DNA of 64,000 bases. Origin: Arthrobacter sp. Leaf337. Its GTDB lineage: Bacteria; Actinomycetota; Actinomycetes; Actinomycetales; Micrococcaceae. Position numbers and translations under genes: made by a program. The DNA is taken from contig NZ_LMPC01000012.1 in NCBI RefSeq assembly GCF_001423745.1, positions 644,334 to 708,333 of the forward strand, written 5' to 3'. Under the pieces are notes generated by a model, which did no database searches, was not told the DNA's origin, and worked only from the letters and a program-made list of their open reading frames with translations. This document shows, piece after piece, positions 62,985-64,000 of the stretch (positions within the stretch are counted from its first letter, which is position 1; each line of letters begins with the position of its first letter).

Positions 62985-63810
62985 GTGCTGCTCCTCGAAT
63001 CAATGCTGGCTGGAGTGCCGTTGGGGAAGACGCGGGGCCCACTTCGTCGGGGACCGCATCGAGGTTGTTAAAGCTGTAGAGGTGGATGCCGGCGATGTTC
63101 CCGGGCAGGCTTCCCAGCCCGTCCACCAGGTTCTGCGGCGAGTAGCGGTCACCGCTGAGGAGCTTGCGCGCCAGCGGGCCTTTGCGGCTGAGGAATTTCA
63201 GGGAACTTCCGACGCCGATCTGCGTCGCCAGGGAGACAAGCTTGGTCCGCGGAACGTTGCCGGCCACGCCGGCCCAGACGGGCAGCTGCACTCCTTCGCG
63301 GCGCAGGAGCGCCACGTAGTCGAGGATTTTCGGTGCGTCGAAGCACATCTGCGTGACCACGTGCGACGCCACATGCTGCTTGGCCAGCAGGGCGTCCAGC
63401 AGGTTCACGGGCCCAATCGAGGGGTGTCCCTCCGGGTAGCCGGCAACTCCTGCCCGCATCATGCCGCCCGTGTATTGCGCGATGTCTTCCAGCAGCGGGA
63501 GGGCTGACCCGTACGGGCCGGCCGGCTGCTTCCGGTCGCCGCCGATGACGAACACTTCGCCGATGCCGGCGACATTGCAGTCGCGGAGGATTCCGGTGAG
63601 CTGGGACCGGTCATGCAGGCTCCGCGCCGCGAGATGCGGAACCACGGAGTAACCGAGCACGCTCAGCTGCACAGCGGTGCGCATGGTCCGTTCGATGCCG
63701 TGGTGCGGCAGGCACGTCACGGTAAGCGTTGTGGTCAAAGGCACGTGGGCGCTGACCCGATCAACGATTCCCTCTGACGGGATGATCTCGATCCTGGTAG
63801 GGAACATCAT
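62974..63810 (-). CDS. metF: Methylenetetrahydrofolate reductase family protein
   Basis: A 278-residue MTHFR-type FAD TIM-barrel: VTCLPHHGIERTMRTAVQLSVLGYSVVPHLAARSLHD, GEVFVIGGDRKQPAGPYGSALPLL, GVAGYPEGHP, VTQMCFDAPKIL. Converts methylene- to methyl-tetrahydrofolate or, in a catabolic operon, could run the other way. ATG 63808-63810 (or the next ATG) with AGAGGA. Operon with lipA upstream (40 nt) and permease downstream. Confidence 0.9.
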   Translation of the reverse strand: MMFPTRIEIIPSEGIVDRVSAHVPLTTTLTVTCLPHHGIERTMRTAVQLSVLGYSVVPHLAARSLHDRSQLTGILRDCNVAGIGEVFVIGGDRKQPAGPYGSALPLLEDIAQYTGGMMRAGVAGYPEGHPSIGPVNLLDALLAKQHVASHVVTQMCFDAPKILDYVALLRREGVQLPVWAGVAGNVPRTKLVSLATQIGVGSSLKFLSRKGPLARKLLSGDRYSPQNLVDGLGSLPGNIAGIHLYSFNNLDAVPDEVGPASSPTALQPALIRGAARDN

Positions 63811-63850
63811 CGGTCCTCTCTCAATGTCACGTCTGAATGTCACGGTGGTC

Positions 63851-64000
63851 CTAGTGGTGTGCCGCGATGAGGGAGCTGGCTTCCTGGCGGGTGCTGCCGG
63901 AGGACTCGATGTGCGCGAGTTCGGCCGGGATTTCCCAGCCCTTCTTGCGCATTGCGGTGGCCCAGAGCCGGCCGGCACGGTACGAGGAACGGACCAGCGG
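63851..64000 (-). CDS. lipA: Lipoyl synthase, partial (C-terminal 49 residues)
   Basis: Only the C-terminus is in the window; the gene continues past the right edge. The residues PLVRSSYRAGRLWATAMRKKG match the conserved GPLVRSSYxA end of LipA, the radical-SAM enzyme that inserts sulfur into the lipoyl group, followed by a longer tail (GSTRQEASSLIAAHH). It is upstream of metF, permease and purU, fitting lipoylated GcvH of glycine cleavage. Identification rests on this C-terminal motif alone. Confidence 0.8.
   Translation of the reverse strand, partial: PLVRSSYRAGRLWATAMRKKGWEIPAELAHIESSGSTRQEASSLIAAHH

Noticed and set aside
61605..63071. 488-codon plus-strand open frame
   Set aside because: Antisense to the amino-acid permease; no domain.

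Overview
The window is a stretch of high-GC actinobacterial chromosome. Product mix, synteny-style groupings and codon use point to Micrococcaceae, most likely an Arthrobacter or Pseudarthrobacter relative; this is inference from gene content, not from a marker gene. About 70 protein genes are packed tightly on both strands, mostly in runs of two to four, with frequent 1-11 nt overlaps. I see no rRNA, tRNA, insertion sequence, integrase, phage gene or CRISPR array, so this looks like core and stable accessory chromosome. Many starts lack a ribosome binding site and instead have a -10-like hexamer (xAnnnT, often TAnnnT) six nucleotides before the ATG/GTG, the signature of leaderless mRNAs known in Actinobacteria.

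Layout. 1-9.2 kb: a cut-off small protein, prephenate dehydratase (pheA) with a rhodanese upstream, a peptidase E/amidase pair, a POT peptide transporter, a DUF4190 protein, a NERD-domain membrane protein, phosphoglucomutase (pgm) and a 2H phosphoesterase. 9.4-15.8 kb: a RutE-like nitroreductase, a nucleobase permease, then a stress-flavoured group (acidic protein, general-stress-type SDR, DUF6328 and DUF6766 membrane proteins) and glycerate kinase. 15.9-24.7 kb: hydrolase and methyltransferase genes, then a signalling region: two paralogous STAS-like proteins, a hybrid-type orphan histidine kinase, a tiny secreted peptide, a TPR protein and a GGDEF/EAL protein, followed by GDPD and HAD hydrolase genes. 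24.8-34.6 kb: a YbhB-like protein, a PfkB kinase, a persulfide dioxygenase-rhodanese fusion with a CsoR/CstR-type operator inside its promoter, nhaA, a Tat lipoprotein esterase, a RelA/SpoT-type synthetase coupled to a SulP anion transporter, a YegP protein and a BASS transporter.

34.6-49.7 kb: a YegP / PAS-ANTAR / TetR operon, an ArsR regulator, small membrane and SnoaL-like proteins, the 5-oxoproline cluster (pxpA, MFS transporter, pxpB-pxpC fusion, biotin carboxylase-BCCP fusion) with a divergent GntR regulator and a clear operator, two coupled mini-ORFs, rbsK, a DedA protein, a proline-rich membrane protein, a SolA-like oxidase, an isochorismatase-fold hydrolase and a third YegP gene. 49.3-64 kb: a second proline-rich membrane protein that overlaps YegP antiparallel, tandem DUF202 proteins, a 58-residue protein, an SGNH hydrolase, a hexapeptide-repeat protein, a phosphatase, ppsA with its regulator, a transglycosylase, DUF4193 and GAF proteins, and a one-carbon/glycine operon (lipA, metF, amino-acid permease, purU) that runs off the right edge.

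The most interesting unexplained element is at 19.7-21.1 kb: a 51-residue secreted propeptide gene divergent from a stand-alone TPR protein that leads into STAS-like and c-di-GMP genes. This resembles the layout of peptide/TPR quorum-sensing modules of Firmicutes, but function is unproven.
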